This document shows, in pieces, positions 42,837 to 45,177 of a stretch of DNA of 45,177 bases. Each line of letters opens with the position of its first letter. Position 1 is the first letter of the stretch. The notes beneath the pieces are model-generated. The model had not been told where the DNA came from. It searched no databases and saw only the letters and a program-made list of their open reading frames with translations. Location: the NCBI GenBank assembly GCA_013288285.1, contig JABDCE010000018.1, positions 1 to 45,177 of the forward strand. Direction: 5' to 3'. Made by a program: the position numbers and the translations under genes. Source of the DNA: Bacteroidota bacterium (GTDB taxonomy: Bacteria; Bacteroidota; Bacteroidia; Chitinophagales; Chitinophagaceae).

Positions 42837-42865
42837 CAAATATAAAAAGAAAGCGTCGCGACAAA
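42837..42865 (-). promoter_or_regulatory. promoter of the esterase-like lipoprotein gene
   Basis: On the minus strand TTTG (42865-42862), 17 bases, TATATTTG (42844-42837). Transcription should start near 42831, upstream of the ATA at 42805. Confidence 0.6.
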
Positions 42866-42951
42866 GCATTTAATTCCTGAACTTCGGCACGTTCATAGAT
42901 ATTTTACAGATAATTATTGCCATATTGCGACCTGTTATATTCTGATCTTTA

Positions 42952-45177
42952 GTGAAACAAAAGGTACTCATTTACTTAGGGCTATTTCTTGTTTGCTTTT
43001 GTAGTGGCTTTGCACAGCAGGCGCCTGCCACTGGCATCTGCAAAATAAAGGGCAGGGTACTCGACTCTGCCACAAAGCAGCCCGTAGGCTACGCTACAGT
43101 CACTGCTTTTTTGACTGGAAGCACAAACGTTGCCGGCGGTATCATTACAGATGAGAAGGGGCAGTTCACTATCGACAATTTACCGGTAGGCGAGTACCGT
43201 TTGAAAATTGAATTTATCGGCTACGATCCCATCACCCGCACAGGCATATCTCTTACCGACAACAAAACACAGAACAATCTTGGCGATGTCCTGCTCTCCG
43301 GCATTACTAAAGGCCTTAAGGAGGTCACCGTTACCGCAAACAAGAACTTCATGGAGAACCACCTGGATAAGCTGGTGTACAATGTAGACAAAGATGTGAC
43401 CAGCCAGGGTGGGGTAGCTACTGATGTGCTTAAAAAAGTACCTATGGTGTCAGTAGATATAGATGGCAATGTCAACCTGCTGGGTGACGCTAATGTACGG
43501 GTGTTTATCAATGGCAAGCCCTCCGCCATGTTCGATAACAACCTCGCAGAAGCCCTGAAAGCGATCCCCGCCAGCCAGATAAAAAGCATAGAGGTCATTA
43601 CAAGTCCAGGCGCGCAATATGATGCCCAGGGAACCGGCGGCATCATCAATATCATCCTCAAAGACAATACAGTTAAAGGTGTTGATGGGAATTGCTCCAT
43701 CTCAGGTGGTTCTCGTTATCAGAATGGCACGGCGAATGTACATATGAAGAACGGATCGCTGGACGTGACTGCCTCGCTGAGCGGCAATGTTCAATTGAAC
43801 ACACGTACGCTCAATACGCTTGATCGCAAAACCGATAGTATTGAACTCTTGCAAGACGGTTACGGGCAGGTACAAAGGAATGGCTACCGTGCGCAAACAG
43901 GCTTCGACTGGGCGTTTACAAAAACCGATGATATCAGCGCTTATTACAGCTACAGCAACTTCGGCAATACCAACCAGGGTGTCGTAGATCAAACCCAGCA
44001 AACATTCTTTCCTTCACCTGTTGATGTAGGCACTGTCCGCAATTCAAACAATAATTTTCGCTACTGGGGGCACGACTGGAACGTGAACTATAAAAAAAAA
44101 TACGCCCGCGACGGCCAGGAACTCAACCTTTCTTACCAGGGTAGCGAAGGTACCAGCAGATTATCTTACTCCCAGAATCAATTGTATACCGTCAATGACT
44201 CCTTGTTCACAGGCGCAAAAGGCGACAATGGCACCTCTGATCTTGAGACATACCTCACGGCCGATTATGCACAGCCGTTTTCTAAGGGTGTGATGCTTAA
44301 TGTAGGCTTAAAAGGTACCTTCAGCCGCATAACCAGCAATGCGGATTATTACAACTTGCTCCCACTCTCTGGTAATTACTCTTTTGATCCGTCAGAGCTG
44401 AATATCTTCAACTACGATCGCGACATCTATGCAGCTTATGCTACGCTTACCGTGCCGCTATCCACTGATTATACACTGAAACTGGGCCTGCGCGATGAAT
44501 ACACAAAGAACACGGTGCCCGGAGATACGCTCATTATTCCCTCTTATAATTTCGTAACCCCTTCTGCTATCTTATCGCATACACTGTCGAACCACCGTAC
44601 GGTCAAATTTAGCTATACCCGGCGCATCCAGCGCCCGGGCTTCAGTCAGTACAATCCATTCGTTAATGCAACGGACCCGGCTAATTTGTCAAGTGGTGAC
44701 CCGTTCCTGCTGCCACAGAAAATGCACGCCCTCGAATTGTCATACTATAAATTCTACGACAAAGGCAGTTCCTTGCTGTTCACTCTGTTTTATCGCTATT
44801 CCGCTGATGACTGGCAGGGGTACACCACTTACTATAACTCACTATCTGTAGGAGATACCACCTATAAGAACGTAACCCTGAATACTACTATCAATGCCGG
44901 CTCCGAGCAGAAATTGGGTGGTACCTGCTCCGGTACTAAGGTCTTGAACAGTAAACTGGAGGTACGCATGAATATTACTGTCTTCGATAAATATATAGAA
45001 AGCAGTGAAGCGGTTGGAGGGCAGATAGTGAATTCATTTAACTACAGGGGCAATATCAACTTTTCTTACAAGGTCACAAAAACACTGGCCGCCGAGGTAT
45101 ATGGCGATTATAGTTCCGGCACCGCGGAAGCGCAGGGCACCTTCCCATCTTTTGCCAGCTATAGCATTGCCATCCGT
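42952..45177 (+). CDS. TonB-dependent receptor / outer-membrane beta-barrel family protein (3' end outside window)
   Basis: 742 residues visible from the GTG at 42952, open to the last base; no stop is reached. A signal peptide (MKQKVLIYLGLFLVCFCSGFAQ) is followed by a carboxypeptidase-regulatory-like domain (about 30-115: GRVLDSATKQPVGYATV, GQFTIDNLPVGEYRLKIEF). A plug domain follows (about 120-235: ATDVLKKVPMVSVDIDGNV, VRVFINGKP, IKSIEVITSPGAQYDAQG, GGIINIILK). A beta-barrel of the OMP_b-brl_3 type fills the rest. It imports a substrate that cannot be told; no SusD partner is visible. The frame carries an A9 tract at 44092-44100 (Lys-Lys-Lys). Confidence 0.92.
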   Translation, partial: MKQKVLIYLGLFLVCFCSGFAQQAPATGICKIKGRVLDSATKQPVGYATVTAFLTGSTNVAGGIITDEKGQFTIDNLPVGEYRLKIEFIGYDPITRTGISLTDNKTQNNLGDVLLSGITKGLKEVTVTANKNFMENHLDKLVYNVDKDVTSQGGVATDVLKKVPMVSVDIDGNVNLLGDANVRVFINGKPSAMFDNNLAEALKAIPASQIKSIEVITSPGAQYDAQGTGGIINIILKDNTVKGVDGNCSISGGSRYQNGTANVHMKNGSLDVTASLSGNVQLNTRTLNTLDRKTDSIELLQDGYGQVQRNGYRAQTGFDWAFTKTDDISAYYSYSNFGNTNQGVVDQTQQTFFPSPVDVGTVRNSNNNFRYWGHDWNVNYKKKYARDGQELNLSYQGSEGTSRLSYSQNQLYTVNDSLFTGAKGDNGTSDLETYLTADYAQPFSKGVMLNVGLKGTFSRITSNADYYNLLPLSGNYSFDPSELNIFNYDRDIYAAYATLTVPLSTDYTLKLGLRDEYTKNTVPGDTLIIPSYNFVTPSAILSHTLSNHRTVKFSYTRRIQRPGFSQYNPFVNATDPANLSSGDPFLLPQKMHALELSYYKFYDKGSSLLFTLFYRYSADDWQGYTTYYNSLSVGDTTYKNVTLNTTINAGSEQKLGGTCSGTKVLNSKLEVRMNITVFDKYIESSEAVGGQIVNSFNYRGNINFSYKVTKTLAAEVYGDYSSGTAEAQGTFPSFASYSIAIR

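Noticed and set aside
1..45177. CRISPR array, insertion sequence, prophage or tRNA gene
   Set aside because: I saw no regularly spaced repeats, transposase, integrase or phage structural genes other than the encapsulin, and no cloverleaf. The HK97-like fold here belongs to an encapsulin, not a phage capsid operon, because no terminase, portal or protease gene is nearby.

Overview
The window looks like a chromosome segment from a member of the Bacteroidota, most likely Chitinophagales/Chitinophagaceae. Five secreted proteins end in a type IX secretion system (T9SS) sorting domain. Many genes have a -7 element of the form TAnnTTTG, the Bacteroidota housekeeping promoter. There is a TonB-dependent receptor of the beta-barrel family, and paralogous NHL-repeat/Ig-like secreted proteins. 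I see no rRNA, tRNA, CRISPR array or insertion sequence. No stretch longer than about 250 bases lacks a gene.

Layout. 1-3118: an A+T-rich accessory segment holding the 3' end of an unknown gene (possibly a defence reverse transcriptase), a DUF2779 nuclease (Cas4-like plus DEDD exonuclease) and a uracil-DNA-glycosylase-like protein. 3364-17712: secreted and envelope proteins (NHL protein, GH24 lysozyme with its own repeats and a translationally coupled partner, M23 peptidase, lectin-domain protein, transglutaminase-like protein, GT-C membrane protein), a DUF1801 protein, a VOC protein and a HigBA toxin-antitoxin pair. 17791-21078: an arsenic operon (arsR, arsM, arsN1, aquaglyceroporin, metallophosphoesterase) with no arsenite pump or arsenate reductase. 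21075-26370: a convergent group (FAD oxidoreductase, small iron-permease-family membrane protein, DUF2252) followed by three GNAT acetyltransferases and a DinB protein.

26432-31120 is the most interesting part. A family 2B encapsulin shell gene, with an inserted cyclic-nucleotide-binding domain, is followed by a class I terpene synthase and a strong terminator. Divergent from it are a membrane class III adenylate cyclase and isopentenyl-diphosphate isomerase. Together they could form a cAMP-responsive terpene nanocompartment with its own supply of DMAPP.

31126-33570: small stress/housekeeping genes, including an ArsR-AHSA1-DoxX-DUF4256 operon with a clear promoter/operator. 33627-40233: a 1541-residue NHL/Ig-like T9SS protein, a CBM9-like protein and two small conserved proteins ending in a perfect 16-bp hairpin. 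40259-45177: a class 3 lipase, an esterase-like lipoprotein whose natural ATG seems to have become ATA, and a TonB-dependent receptor cut by the window end.

All family names come from reading motifs by eye. No database search or alignment program was run.
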